Below, piece after piece: positions 18,552-27,469 of a stretch of DNA of 64,000 nucleotides. The notes below the pieces were generated by a model. It was not told where the DNA came from, ran no database searches, and saw only the letters and a list, made by a program, of their open reading frames with translations. The DNA is from Bradyrhizobium sp. KBS0727 (GTDB lineage Bacteria > Pseudomonadota > Alphaproteobacteria > Rhizobiales > Xanthobacteraceae). How positions within the stretch are numbered: position 1 is the stretch's first letter; each line of letters opens with the position of its first letter. The position numbers and the translations under genes were made by a program. The stretch lies in assembly GCF_005937885.2 (NCBI RefSeq), contig NZ_CP042176.1:496001-560000 (forward strand), read 5' to 3'.

Positions 18552-19466
18552 ATGAGTCTGTTCGCCAAATTATCGACCTATGACGAGCGTTCGGCGCGGC
18601 TGGCCGGCATCGGGCTGATGCTGCTGTCGATCTTCATGTTCTCGTTCGGCGATGCGCTCGGCAAATTCATGGTCGCGACCTATTCGGTCGGGCAGTTGCT
18701 GTGGCTGCGGGCCTGCGCCGCGCTATTGGTGCTGTTGCCGATGATCTGGAAGCAACGCGCCGAATTCACCCGCCTCGAGCGGCCGTGGCTGCAACTGCTC
18801 CGCGTGACGCTTTCCACGCTCGAGGTCGCCGCGTTCTTTCTCGCCACCGTCTATCTGCCGCTCGCCGACGTCATCACCTACTACCTGGCGTCGCCGATTT
18901 TCGTCACCGCGCTGTCGGGAATCGTACTCGGCGAGCACGTCGGCTGGCGGCGCTGGACCGCGATCCTGATCGGGTTCTGCGGCGTGCTGATTGCGATGCG
19001 TCCGTCCGCGCAGACCGTGAGCTGGCCCGCGATGATCGCGCTCGGCGGCAGTATATCGTTCGCATTCCTGATGCTGATCACGCGCTCGCTGCGGGCGACC
19101 CCGGATATCGTGCTGGCGTCGTCGCAGTTCGCCGGCACGTTCCTGCTCGGTGCGCTGCTGTCGCCGATCGGCTGGGTCACGCCGTCGCTCGGCAGCCTCG
19201 GCCTGTTCGCCACCGCCGGGCTGATTTCGGTAGGCGCGCTGCTATGCGTCAACCGCTCGCTGAAACTGGCGCCGGCCAGCGTCGTCGTGCCCTATCAATA
19301 TTCGATGATCGTGTGGGCGGTGATCTTCGGTTTCGTGGTGTGGGGCGACGTGCCGTCGCCCGCGACCATCATCGGGGCCGCCATCATCATCGGCGCCGGG
19401 CTCTACATCTTCCTGCGCGAGCAGAAGCTGGGACGCCAGGCAGCGGTGGTCAGTCCGCCGGTGTGA
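18552..19466 (+). CDS. EamA/DMT-family transporter
   Basis: This 304-residue inner-membrane protein has ten predicted hydrophobic segments in two EamA repeats. The first repeat starts at GIGLMLLSIFMFSFGDALGK and the second near SWPAMIALGGSISFAFLMLI. The family exports or imports small metabolites; the substrate is unknown. The ATG at 18552 is the first that places a short cytoplasmic tail before the first helix, although the frame is open much farther upstream. The C-terminus is polar (EQKLGRQAAV). Confidence 0.88.
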   Translation: MSLFAKLSTYDERSARLAGIGLMLLSIFMFSFGDALGKFMVATYSVGQLLWLRACAALLVLLPMIWKQRAEFTRLERPWLQLLRVTLSTLEVAAFFLATVYLPLADVITYYLASPIFVTALSGIVLGEHVGWRRWTAILIGFCGVLIAMRPSAQTVSWPAMIALGGSISFAFLMLITRSLRATPDIVLASSQFAGTFLLGALLSPIGWVTPSLGSLGLFATAGLISVGALLCVNRSLKLAPASVVVPYQYSMIVWAVIFGFVVWGDVPSPATIIGAAIIIGAGLYIFLREQKLGRQAAVVSPPV

Positions 19467-19487
19467 AACGTCGCAATGACGACGGAA

Positions 19488-20084
19488 CTACCGGTCCCGC
19501 CGCGTCGAACTTCCCCAGTTCTTCAGCGACGCCCACACGCTGCGCGACAGCCGGAAGCGGTCGACCGGGGTCGAGCATCCCAGCGCCTCGAAGCGGTGCA
19601 GCTCGACGCCGCTCCACTGGAAGCCGCATTTCTCCAGGATGTTGCGCGAGGACGGGTTGGCGACCCGCGCGCCCGAGACCAGGTGCTCGGCATCGAATTC
19701 CTCGAAGAAGAAATCGATCACCGCGCGTGCGGCCTCGGTGCCGAAACCACGGCCCCAATGCTCGACACCCAGCCAATAGCCGAGTTCGGGCGCGTCCTGT
19801 TCACGCCAGTCGATGCCGACCATGCCGATCGGCGAATGCGTGTGCTCGATCAGGAACACAGTCTCGCGGCGATCGGCAGCCATCGCGCGCACGAATTCGA
19901 CGGCATGATCCTGCAGATAGGGGTGCGGCAACCGGCGGGTATTTTCGGCAATGCGGCGATCGTTGGCGAGATGCGCAATCGCTTTTACGTCCGCGAGAGT
20001 GGGCCGGCGCAGCGCCAGCCGTTCGGTATCGAGGACGCAGCTACGTGCCTCACGCAAGGCCGGGGTGGGGATGTCCTGCAACAT
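19488..20084 (-). CDS. GNAT-family N-acetyltransferase (RimJ-like)
   Basis: This 198-residue acetyltransferase starts with TERLALRRPTLADVKAIAHL, the usual opening of RimJ/RimL-type enzymes, and has the acetyl-CoA loop YWLGVEHWGRGFGTEAARAV. The ATG at 20084 follows AAGGAG at proper spacing; a longer frame to 20207 crosses the rpmA terminator. It follows rpmA on the same strand, as in several rhizobia. The substrate may be a protein N-terminus or a small amine. Confidence 0.85.
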   Translation of the reverse strand: MLQDIPTPALREARSCVLDTERLALRRPTLADVKAIAHLANDRRIAENTRRLPHPYLQDHAVEFVRAMAADRRETVFLIEHTHSPIGMVGIDWREQDAPELGYWLGVEHWGRGFGTEAARAVIDFFFEEFDAEHLVSGARVANPSSRNILEKCGFQWSGVELHRFEALGCSTPVDRFRLSRSVWASLKNWGSSTRRDR

Positions 20085-20146
20085 TGGAGGGCTCCTTGAA
20101 GGCAGCTCTTGGGTTATTGCGTGTGTCCTGACGGCACACGCGCAAT

Positions 20147-20177
20147 AAAAAAGGGAGGCCGGTTTCCCGCCTCCCCC
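20147..20177 (-). terminator. Rho-independent terminator of rplU-rpmA
   Basis: On the minus strand a GGGAGGC/GCCTCCC stem with a 9-nt loop is followed by CTTTTTTATT. It lies 63 bp past the rpmA stop, so the ribosomal pair is probably transcribed separately from the GNAT gene. Confidence 0.8.
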
Positions 20178-20239
20178 TTGGAGCCCATTTTGACTCCGCC
20201 GGTTCAACAGGACCCGGCGGACTCAAGTATGTCCACCGT

Positions 20240-20509
20240 CTATTCGGCCGCCTCCGCCATCGGAACCACCGATACGAAAGTGCGACCATTGCCTTTTGCG
20301 CGAAACTCGACGTGACCTTCAACCTTGGCGAACAGAGTATGGTCAGTGCCCATGCCGACATTAAGGCCGGGATGCCAGGTGGTGCCGCGCTGACGCGCGA
20401 TGATGTTGCCGGGAATCACGTGCTCGCCGCCATAGGCCTTGATTCCAAGGCGCTTGCCCGCTGAATCACGTCCGTTCCGCGATGAACCGCCTGCTTTTTT
20501 GTGAGCCAT
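20240..20509 (-). CDS. rpmA: 50S ribosomal protein L27
   Basis: This 89-residue protein has the highly conserved N-terminus [20 protein letters not shown], whose flexible tail reaches the peptidyl-transferase centre, followed by [17 protein letters not shown]. No cleavable N-terminal extension is present. It lies 93 bp after rplU on the same strand and is followed by a terminator. Confidence 0.98.
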   Translation of the reverse strand: MAHKKAGGSSRNGRDSAGKRLGIKAYGGEHVIPGNIIARQRGTTWHPGLNVGMGTDHTLFAKVEGHVEFRAKGNGRTFVSVVPMAEAAE

Positions 20510-20602
20510 GGCCCGTCTCCGACTTCGCTTTAAGTTCTAGATCAATTCCTTGACGGAATCATTTCACTTTTTATCACGCTTCAATTTCTTGAAGCGTTTC
20601 GA

Positions 20603-21076
20603 TCACTTTTTCGCGGCGGCCTTCTTGGCCGGAGCCTTCTTCGCCACCGCCTTCTTGGCGACGGCCTTTTTGGCGGGCGCCTTCTTCTTCGGTGCCTCGT
20701 CGCCTTCAGCGGCGGGAGCGACAACCTTTTCCCTCTTCGGCCGCGGGCCGATCGAAGGCTTGGCGTTGTCGGTCAGGATCTCGGTGATGCGAAGCACCGT
20801 GATCTCGTCGCGATAACCGCGCTTGCGGCGTGAATTCTTGCGGCGGCGCTTCTTGAACGCGATCACCTTCGGGCCGCGCTTGTGGTCCAGCACTTCGGCC
20901 GCAACCGAAGCACCCACAACCGTCGGGACGCCCAGCACCGGCGTGTCACCGCCGACCACCAGAACTTCGCCAAGCTGCACGATCGTGCCGACATCGCCGG
21001 CGATCTTGCCTATCTCGAGTACATCATTCGGAACGACGCGGTATTGCCGGCCGCCGGTTTTGATGACTGCGAACAT
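20603..21076 (-). CDS. rplU: 50S ribosomal protein L21 with Lys/Ala-rich tail
   Basis: This 157-residue protein has the normal L21 body at about residues 1-105 (MFAVIKTGGRQYRVVPNDVL, then the basic RNA-binding segment KKRRRKNSRRKRGYRDEIT). The C-terminus, unlike the roughly 103-residue E. coli protein, carries an extension ending in AKKAVAKK-type repeats. Such histone-H1-like tails are common in this bacterial group. The ATG at 21076 fits the family; the frame extends 16 codons farther without support. A sigma-70-type promoter lies about 175 bp upstream. Confidence 0.96.
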   Translation of the reverse strand: MFAVIKTGGRQYRVVPNDVLEIGKIAGDVGTIVQLGEVLVVGGDTPVLGVPTVVGASVAAEVLDHKRGPKVIAFKKRRRKNSRRKRGYRDEITVLRITEILTDNAKPSIGPRPKREKVVAPAAEGDEAPKKKAPAKKAVAKKAVAKKAPAKKAAAKK

Positions 21077-21249
21077 CGTTTTATTCCTTCGTGTTCGATC
21101 CCGGCCTCGGGCATATCCCTTCAAAGGGTTTGTCCGGGTCGGCTTTTTGGTCAGTCGTTATGGGTACGATTTTCGCGCGGGTCGGGGGCGAACCCCTCAA
21201 AATCGCGCAAAAACAAGCGGCGCGAGAAATCCCGCGCCGGATGCGGGGA

Positions 21250-21277
21250 CTTATAGCCGCTGAAAGCCATGAGTCAA
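21250..21277 (-). promoter_or_regulatory. Predicted sigma-70 promoter for rplU-rpmA
   Basis: On the minus strand TTGACT (-35) and TATAAG (-10) are separated by 16 nt, an excellent match to a housekeeping promoter. The roughly 175-nt leader that follows contains a GCGCGGGATTTCTCGCGC hairpin that may have a regulatory role. Confidence 0.7.
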
Positions 21278-21463
21278 GGAAAACGGACCCGAAAAGCGGC
21301 CAAAAATGAAGGATTTGGGCCGAAACGGGGTTGATAGCGAGTGGCGGATGGCGAATAGGGCAGGCCCCGCCCCCCTTCGCCCTTCGCCGTTCACCATTCG
21401 CCCCCTGAAACCAAAGGGTTCCCCACCCGTTGTCCCCGCGAAATCCGGCAGGGCAGGGAAAAC

Positions 21464-22564
21464 ATGGCAGAAGACATCATCACGACCACGGGTATCGCCC
21501 GTCACGGTGCCACCCGGCTGCCGTCGGTGGAGGTCGACAGCTTCAATATCGAACTGAAGGACGACGACGGCTTTCTCGGCGACCGCGCCAGCAAGGGCGC
21601 GTTTCGCGAGATTCTGGACGGCTTGCGCAAACCGTTGAAGAAAAACGGTGACGATCCCTTAGGGAAAAAATCCGCCGGGGAGATCGCCAAGAGCGATCTC
21701 GACGCGGCGCTGGTCGGCGACGATATCCACGCTTCGGCATTGGTGCACGGCGCGATCGAGGAATTCGCGCAGGAACTGGCCCATGTGACCGGGAAATTCC
21801 TCAAGACCAAGGCCTGGGCCGATACCGAACGCATCGTGGTCGGCGGCGGCTTTCGCCAGAGCCGGGTCGGCGAACTCGCCATTGCCCGCACCGACATCAT
21901 CCTCAAGGCTGAAGACTTCAAGGTCGACCTGGTGCCGATCCGTTTTCATCCCGATGATGCCGGCCTGATCGGCACGCTGCATCTGGCGCCGTCCTGGATC
22001 TTCGAAGCCCATGACAGCATTCTCGCCGTCGACATCGGCGGCACCAACATCCGCTGCGGGGTGGTCGAGACGTGCTGGAAGAAGGCGCCCGATCTTTCCA
22101 AGGCCTCGGTGTGGAAGTCCGAACTGTGGCGGCACGCCGACGACGAGCCGACGCGCGAGGGCGCGGTGAAGCGGCTGGTCAAGATGCTGAAGGATCTGAT
22201 CGCGGCGTCCGGGGAAGAAGGCCTGAAGCTCGCGCCGTTCATCGGCATCGCCTGTCCCGGCGTCATCAACGAGGACGGCTCGATCGAGAAGGGCGCGCAG
22301 AATCTGCCGGGCAATTGGGAGAGCAGCAAATTCAACCTGCCGGCGAGTCTGGTGGACGCGATCCCCGAGATCGGCGATCACGACACCGCCGTGCTGATGC
22401 ACAATGATGGCGTGACGCAGGGACTTTCCGAGGTTCCGTTCATGCAGGATGTCGAGCGCTGGGGCGTGCTGACCATCGGCACCGGGCTCGGCAATGCACG
22501 CTTTACCAACCGGCGGAAGGACAACGGCAGGGACGAGAAGAAGGCGAAAAAGAGCAAGGATTAG
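21464..22564 (+). CDS. ROK-type sugar kinase with circularly permuted motif order
   Basis: This 366-residue protein has ROK/hexokinase-fold motifs in an unusual order. The adenosine motif IVVGGGF (124-130) and the segment that normally ends ROK kinases (FHPDDAGLIG, 161-170) come first. Next come the phosphate-1 loop DIGGTN (190-195), CPGV (264-267), the presumed catalytic Asp in MHNDGVTQG (D315), and the phosphate-2 loop TIGTGLGN (337-344). A normal ROK enzyme runs DIGGT first and GGG last. The ROK zinc motif CxCGxxGC is absent. The C-terminus is Lys-rich. The sugar substrate is unknown. It is a single gene with no obvious operon. Confidence 0.8.
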   Translation: MAEDIITTTGIARHGATRLPSVEVDSFNIELKDDDGFLGDRASKGAFREILDGLRKPLKKNGDDPLGKKSAGEIAKSDLDAALVGDDIHASALVHGAIEEFAQELAHVTGKFLKTKAWADTERIVVGGGFRQSRVGELAIARTDIILKAEDFKVDLVPIRFHPDDAGLIGTLHLAPSWIFEAHDSILAVDIGGTNIRCGVVETCWKKAPDLSKASVWKSELWRHADDEPTREGAVKRLVKMLKDLIAASGEEGLKLAPFIGIACPGVINEDGSIEKGAQNLPGNWESSKFNLPASLVDAIPEIGDHDTAVLMHNDGVTQGLSEVPFMQDVERWGVLTIGTGLGNARFTNRRKDNGRDEKKAKKSKD

Positions 22565-22585
22565 CATTCGCGCAAATTCAGAGCG

Positions 22586-22701
22586 GTCATTCCGGGGCGA
22601 TGCAACGCATCGAACTGCGATATGCAATTGCACATTGGAGAACCTTGAGATTCCCCGCGGTGCAATTGCACCGTTGAGATCTGGTGCTTACGCGGAATGA
22701 C
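22586..22701. repeat. Imperfect palindromic intergenic repeat
   Basis: GTCATTCCG (22586-22594) and CGGAATGAC (22693-22701) bound a 116-bp element with internal GCAATTGCAC words and TTGAGAT. It resembles a dispersed repeat I recall in Bradyrhizobium genomes, whose ends read GTCATTCCGGGGC and GGAATGAC. It lies just after the ROK gene and could act in RNA processing or termination. Confidence 0.6.
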
Positions 22702-23152
22702 GAGTCTGTGATGGTTCCCTCGCGCCCGGTAAGGTTGACTGGTTAGGTTAAAACCGGGATCGCGTTGCCGTTTCCGCTCGCGTTGCTACCGTCATCTGGT
22801 CGCTCCCCTCTGACCGGCGAAGCCGCACTTCCCGGCCAGAATTTCGATGAAGCGGCACGGGGCCGTCAGTGTTTTGTCGCGTCTGGCGGCCCCACCTTTT
22901 CCTGCCTTTGCAAATCCGCCCAAGCCAAGCCGATGCGCGTGAACAACGCCGCCATCTCGCCTGCCGCGCGGTCGGGGTTCGCGCGACCTCGAACGCCGGA
23001 TTGTTGGCTCGAAATCGTCAAATACACCATTCCGGGCTCCGGTTTCGGGCCTCCGGCCCCTCGGAATTCTTGGCGCCGCGCCTTGTCTGGCCTGCCATCC
23101 TCGCCTAGAACTCGCCCCGACCGTGGGTGAGGAATCACCCCAAATGGCGCCT
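22702..23152. other. Non-coding stretch before tRNA-Ser
   Basis: Open frames exist on both strands but lack ribosome sites and have Arg/Pro-rich shadow-like translations. I see no supported gene. The tRNA promoter should lie in the last 60 bp, but no clear -35/-10 pair stands out. Confidence 0.5.
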
Positions 23153-23242
23153 GGAGAGGTGGCAGAGTGGTCGAATGCACCGCACTCGAAATGCGGCATA
23201 GGTGCAAGCCTATCGGGGGTTCGAATCCCTCCCTCTCCGCCA
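23153..23242 (+). tRNA. tRNA-Ser (anticodon CGA)
   Basis: A 90-nt class II tRNA. The acceptor stem GGAGAGG pairs with CCTCTCC, followed by the discriminator G and an encoded CCA. The anticodon loop CTCGAAA gives anticodon CGA for UCG codons. A long variable arm (TAGGTGCAAGCCTA) and the T-loop GGTTCGAATCC are typical of serine tRNA. It borders the stress island at 23287, and tRNA genes are common integration points, but no repeated 3' end was spotted. Confidence 0.95.
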
Positions 23243-23286
23243 GTTACTCGAAAAACAACAGCGGACCTTTTGAAGGATGCCGACAA

Positions 23287-25683
23287 TCACTCCGCGGCTG
23301 CGGGGGTTGTCCTGGCGCCACCCTCGAGAGCCGCGGCGATTGCGTCGTCCACCCGTTCGAGCCAGATGAATTCCAGTTTGTTGCGGGCGCCGGCCGGGAT
23401 TTCATCGAAATCGCGTCGGTTCCTTGCGGGCAGCATGACGCGGGTCAAGCCTGCGGCGGCGGCTGCGACCACTTTCTCCTTGATGCCACCAACCGGAAGC
23501 ACCAGGCCCCGCAGCGAAATCTCGCCGGTCATGGCGGTGTCGCTTCGGACCGTGCGATCCGTGAGCAGCGAGGTGAGGGCGGTAAACATCGCGACACCTG
23601 CGCTCGGGCCGTCCTTCGGCGTCGCTCCCGCCGGGACGTGGACGTGGATGTCGCTCTTCTCGAAGATGGCCGCATCGATGCCGAGCTGAGATGCCCGGCT
23701 CTTCACCAGGGTCAGCGCGGCCTGCACGCTCTCGCGCATCACCTCGCCAAGCTGGCCGGTGAGGATCAGCACGCCTTTGCCGGGTGTGCGCGACGCTTCG
23801 ATAAAGAGAATGTCGCCGCCGACCGGCGTCCAGGCGAGCCCGGTTGCAACTCCGGGAACGCTCGTGCGCATGGCAATTTCATTCTCGAACCGTGGCTGAC
23901 CAAGCAGCGGCGCGATGTCGTCTGCAGTGATAACCACACGGCTCGCGCTGCCTTCCGCGATCTGGACTGCGACGTTGCGGAAGACCTTGCCGATTTCGCG
24001 CTCGAGATTGCGAACGCCGGCCTCGCGGGTATAGCTTCGGATGATCAATCTGAGAGCATCCGGATCGATCTCGGCCTGTCCGGGCTTCAGCCCGTTGGCC
24101 TCGAGCTGGCGGCGAACCAGATAGCGCCGCGCGATCTCGAGCTTCTCGTCCTCAGTGTATCCTGGGAGACTTATGATCTCCATCCGGTCCAGCAGCGGAC
24201 CAGGAACACTGTCGAGCATGTTTGCGGTAGCGATGAATACGACGCGCGAGAGGTCGAACGGCACGCCGAGATAGTTGTCGCGGAACGTCGCATTCTGCTC
24301 GGGGTCGAGTACTTCGAGCATCGCGGCAGAGGGATCGCCCTGAATTCCGCGTCCCATCTTGTCGATCTCGTCGAGCATCATCACGCAATTGCGTGCCCCG
24401 GCCTTCTTGATCGCCTGAATGATGTTGCCCGGGAGCGCGCCGATATAGGTACGGCGATGACCGCGGATCTCCGCCTCGTCATGAACGCCGCCGAGGCTGA
24501 CCCGGACGAACGGTCGCGCCATCGCGCGTGCGATGGACTGTCCCAGGGAGGTCTTGCCGACGCCGGGTGGTCCGACGAAGCAGAGGATGGGTGCCTTGCC
24601 GCTCGGTGACAGCTTCCTCACAGCCAGATATTCGATGATCCGGCTTTTGATCTTTTCCAGGCCGTAGTGGTCCTCGTCGAGAATTCGTCGCGCCTCTGCA
24701 ATGTCGATCGGCTTTTCTTCCGGCAGGCTCCAGGGCAGCTCGATCAGCCAGTCGAGGTAGCTTCGGGCCATGCCGGCTTCCGCAGCGGCCTCGGGCATCC
24801 GTTCATAGCGGCGAAGTTCCTTGCGCGCCTGGCCTTCGGCCTCCGGCGGCATTTTGGCCTTGATGATTGCTTCGTTCAGTTCCGCCACCTCCTGCGCCTT
24901 CCCGTCGCCTTCCCCAAGCTGGCGCTGGATGGTTGCCATCTGCTCGCGAAGGATCGCCTCGCGTTGACGCTCGTCGAAGGTGGCCTTGGTCTGCAGTCCA
25001 ATCTCCTGACTGAGCCGCAGCACCTCGATGCGCTCGGCGAGATGGCGCGAAACCTTGTCCATCCGCAGCGCAAGATCAATCGTCTCGAGGATTTCCTGCT
25101 TTTCCTGCGGCTTGATGTCCATGTAGGAGGTCGCAAGATCGGCCAGGGTTGCGGGCGAGGTCGTGCCCTGCAGCGCCGCGATCAATTCCGGCGGCACCTG
25201 CGGCAGCAGCTGCGCGGCCTCAAGGGCCTGCCGTTGTAAATTCAGAAAGCGCGCCTCGATCTCCGGCGATTTGGTCGTGGGCTCCGGTATCTGCAGAACA
25301 CGAGCCGTCAGAAACGGCGTACCCGGGATGTAGTCGAGCACGCGCATGCGTTGCACGCCCTGGCAGACGAGGTGATGGCTTTCGTCGGGTCCAGTGAGGT
25401 AGCGAACGATATTGGCGACGGTGCCGACGCGGTAGAGATCGTCGGGGCCGGGGTCGCTCAACTCCGGATCGCGCTGAAGCAGGATGCCGATCTGCCGCTG
25501 TTCGCGCACCGCTTGCTGTGCAGCGGCAACAGATTTCGGTCGCGCTATGGTAATCGGCATGATGACGTCCGGAAACAGCACGGTGTGGCGTACCGGGACA
25601 ATGATGAGAGCATCTCCCGGAATCGGGGGCGAAGGATCGGATGACGATACCGGCGCTGAGCTTGATACATCGGAAGAGGACAT
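23287..25683 (-). CDS. lon: ATP-dependent protease La (Lon)
   Basis: This 798-residue protein has the full Lon layout: a LAN substrate-binding domain (about 25-220, starting LIIVPVRHTVLFPDVIMPI), a coiled helical region, an AAA+ domain with Walker A GPPGVGKT and Walker B MMLDEIDK, and a protease domain with the catalytic dyad Ser694 (KDGPSAGVAM) and Lys735 (GGIKEK). Lon degrades damaged and regulatory proteins in the cytoplasm. It starts 10 bp after an Hsp20 gene, with a strong GAGGAG site, so the two form an operon. Its place in the chaperone island suggests it is a stress-specific second Lon; the housekeeping copy would lie elsewhere. Confidence 0.95.
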   Translation of the reverse strand: MSSSDVSSSAPVSSSDPSPPIPGDALIIVPVRHTVLFPDVIMPITIARPKSVAAAQQAVREQRQIGILLQRDPELSDPGPDDLYRVGTVANIVRYLTGPDESHHLVCQGVQRMRVLDYIPGTPFLTARVLQIPEPTTKSPEIEARFLNLQRQALEAAQLLPQVPPELIAALQGTTSPATLADLATSYMDIKPQEKQEILETIDLALRMDKVSRHLAERIEVLRLSQEIGLQTKATFDERQREAILREQMATIQRQLGEGDGKAQEVAELNEAIIKAKMPPEAEGQARKELRRYERMPEAAAEAGMARSYLDWLIELPWSLPEEKPIDIAEARRILDEDHYGLEKIKSRIIEYLAVRKLSPSGKAPILCFVGPPGVGKTSLGQSIARAMARPFVRVSLGGVHDEAEIRGHRRTYIGALPGNIIQAIKKAGARNCVMMLDEIDKMGRGIQGDPSAAMLEVLDPEQNATFRDNYLGVPFDLSRVVFIATANMLDSVPGPLLDRMEIISLPGYTEDEKLEIARRYLVRRQLEANGLKPGQAEIDPDALRLIIRSYTREAGVRNLEREIGKVFRNVAVQIAEGSASRVVITADDIAPLLGQPRFENEIAMRTSVPGVATGLAWTPVGGDILFIEASRTPGKGVLILTGQLGEVMRESVQAALTLVKSRASQLGIDAAIFEKSDIHVHVPAGATPKDGPSAGVAMFTALTSLLTDRTVRSDTAMTGEISLRGLVLPVGGIKEKVVAAAAAGLTRVMLPARNRRDFDEIPAGARNKLEFIWLERVDDAIAAALEGGARTTPAAAE

Positions 25684-25693
25684 GCCGAACTCC

Positions 25694-26101
25694 TCAGCTG
25701 GATTTTCCTAGCCGTAACCCGACGCAGCCGTGAGCAGCGAAGCGGGTGATGGTGTAGCGTCCTGTTGGCAACGGGATGCGGCGCTCGAACCGGCCCTGCG
25801 GCAGTTCGAGGCGCAGAATGCGGGCATTGCGGAGTTCCGCGGGCAATGTGCGGCGTCCACTGATCACCAGCGCTCCCTTGTCGAGCAGTGCCTCGACTTC
25901 ATGGGGATCGACTCCCGGCAACGCGATCAGGATGAGAATCTCGTCGTCTGTCTCAATCACGTCGATGGGCGGTTCCCAGACCGGCTCGCGCTTTCCCGTG
26001 AGCGGCTGCAGATTCAGGAATCGCTGATGCAGGCGCTCGGCCCGCGCGAGCGTCTCGATTGCATCGGAAAGCATCCAGTTGATGGGATCCTTGGGCGGCA
26101 T
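25694..26101 (-). CDS. Hsp20-family small heat-shock protein
   Basis: This 135-residue protein has an alpha-crystallin domain at about 42-130 (PPIDVIETDDEILILIALPG, DKGALVISGRRTLP, GRFERRIPLP). The N-terminal arm is short and the C-terminal IxI anchor is not obvious. It would hold unfolding proteins for refolding or, given that lon follows 10 bp later, for degradation. The ATG at 26101 is preceded by GGAGAG; the frame reaches a GTG at 26119. Confidence 0.88.
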   Translation of the reverse strand: MPPKDPINWMLSDAIETLARAERLHQRFLNLQPLTGKREPVWEPPIDVIETDDEILILIALPGVDPHEVEALLDKGALVISGRRTLPAELRNARILRLELPQGRFERRIPLPTGRYTITRFAAHGCVGLRLGKSS

Positions 26102-26393
26102 GGCTACTCTCCAAGTCACATCGATCCGGACGGGAGGTTACCGATGTTGCACCCGGCCGTAAACCGGCTCCAGACAAAGTTCGCCGGTGCCGGCGCGTTC
26201 AGTTTGAAGCTGCCGCGCCCGACACCATGCCGCGCCCGGCCATTGCGCCAAACCTGTCGTCGCGCCGAATGATTGGGTCACGCCAAAATTGTGTCGGAGC
26301 CCCGGCCCACGCCGAACCGCAACGCTCCAGGGGCGATTCCGCGCGACGTAGCTCAAGCCAGAAGTCTGCGTAGGGCGTTCAGGCGATCCGTGC

Positions 26394-26588
26394 TCAATCC
26401 ATGTCGCGGAAGGCGTGACCGTTAGCCTTGATTTTCTTCACAAGGTCCGGTGGCAAGTCCGCTTGCGACGCGGTGCCATCGAACACCCATTCCTTGGAAT
26501 CGACCAGATCGGGAAGACCCGCTCCTTTGTGCACATAGAGGCCAACGGACGACTTTTGCGGATTAAGGTAGAGATCGTACTCTTGCAT
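26394..26588 (-). CDS. Small conserved-looking hypothetical protein
   Basis: This 64-residue protein starts MQEYDLYLNPQKSSVGLYVH and contains SKEWVFDGTASQADLPPDLV. The ATG at 26588 follows GGAGG at 8 nt, which is strong support that it is translated. It lies between the encapsulin gene and hsp20-lon on the same strand. It has no membrane segment, and the family is not recognised. A role linked to the encapsulin or to stress is only suggested by position. Confidence 0.7.
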   Translation of the reverse strand: MQEYDLYLNPQKSSVGLYVHKGAGLPDLVDSKEWVFDGTASQADLPPDLVKKIKANGHAFRDMD

Positions 26589-26653
26589 CAAGATACCTCC
26601 TCTTCCGGTTCGAAATTGACGAGGTGCCCGGCGCCGGCATCCGCGCGGATGTT

Positions 26654-27469
26654 CTAGGCGGACTTCTTCGTTGCCGGTGCCAGCGCCACAGACGCCTCGG
26701 TCGTCAGCATGAGAAAGGTGATGGTCTCCTGAAAGTAGAGGCGGACGATCGTCTCGGAATGGCTTTGATAGCCGATGGAGATGTCCTGGCCGATGGTCAG
26801 GTCAAAATCCCCGCCACGGGTGGTGAGCACGACGCCTCCCTCGATCGCCGGCGCCCAGATGATCTTTCCGTCCACCAGACGCTGGATATGTTGCAGGACC
26901 GGATAGCCGTCGTCGGTCGCTCCGCCGATCGCGGTATACGGCTCCGTGCCCAACAACAGCGTGTAGGGTCCATTGACGCCCGCCAGCCGCAATTGACTCA
27001 CCGCCTGTGCGACCACGCCTGGATAACCCTTGACGTTGGAGGGTAACGTCAACACCGGATTGCTGGTGCCTTGACGGATGCCCTGAATCCCGGCGGCGGC
27101 GTACCCGTCGAAGACCGCGCGATCCTCGGCAAAGGCGATCTTGCGCGCCGCGTCCTTCAGCGGCGCCCAATCCGAATCGTTTGCGCCGCGTTCCACATCG
27201 TCGATCGCATCGCGCGTGAGTTCAAACGGAATGCGCAATTCGACGAGCGCCCGTGTCTCGCGTTGCGCCGCTTCGATCCCGTCGCCGGGTGTCTGGATCC
27301 GTCGCTGATGACCGGTACCGACGGCCGCGAAATCCACGCCCTTCGGGCCTTCCACATCGACGACGCGCCGTGCCGCCAAATGACGCTTGATGGTTCGGGA
27401 GGCCTCCTCTTCGATCTGGGCCCATGCCGCGGTGGAGATGGGGGCGAGTCCCCGATGAAGATTATTCAT
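26654..27469 (-). CDS. Family 1 encapsulin shell protein
   Basis: This 271-residue protein has an HK97-like fold of the linocin/Cfp29 type. It opens MNNLHRGLAPISTAAWAQIE, and the familiar segments KGVDFAAVGTGH, FAEDRAVFDGYAAAGIQGI and YTLLLGTEPYTAIGG are present. It self-assembles into a protein cage of about 20-30 nm that houses cargo enzymes. The ATG at 27469 follows AGGAGAG and overlaps the last 8 bases of the DyP peroxidase gene upstream, so cargo and shell are translationally coupled. The surroundings point to oxidative or protein-damage stress. Confidence 0.93.
   Translation of the reverse strand: MNNLHRGLAPISTAAWAQIEEEASRTIKRHLAARRVVDVEGPKGVDFAAVGTGHQRRIQTPGDGIEAAQRETRALVELRIPFELTRDAIDDVERGANDSDWAPLKDAARKIAFAEDRAVFDGYAAAGIQGIRQGTSNPVLTLPSNVKGYPGVVAQAVSQLRLAGVNGPYTLLLGTEPYTAIGGATDDGYPVLQHIQRLVDGKIIWAPAIEGGVVLTTRGGDFDLTIGQDISIGYQSHSETIVRLYFQETITFLMLTTEASVALAPATKKSA

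Noticed and set aside
18701..20131. A 476-codon frame across the EamA and GNAT genes
   Set aside because: It overlaps two well-supported genes and reads as an arginine-rich shadow.
22792..23286. A 164-codon minus-strand frame covering the tRNA-Ser region
   Set aside because: It runs through the tRNA gene and lacks a ribosome site.
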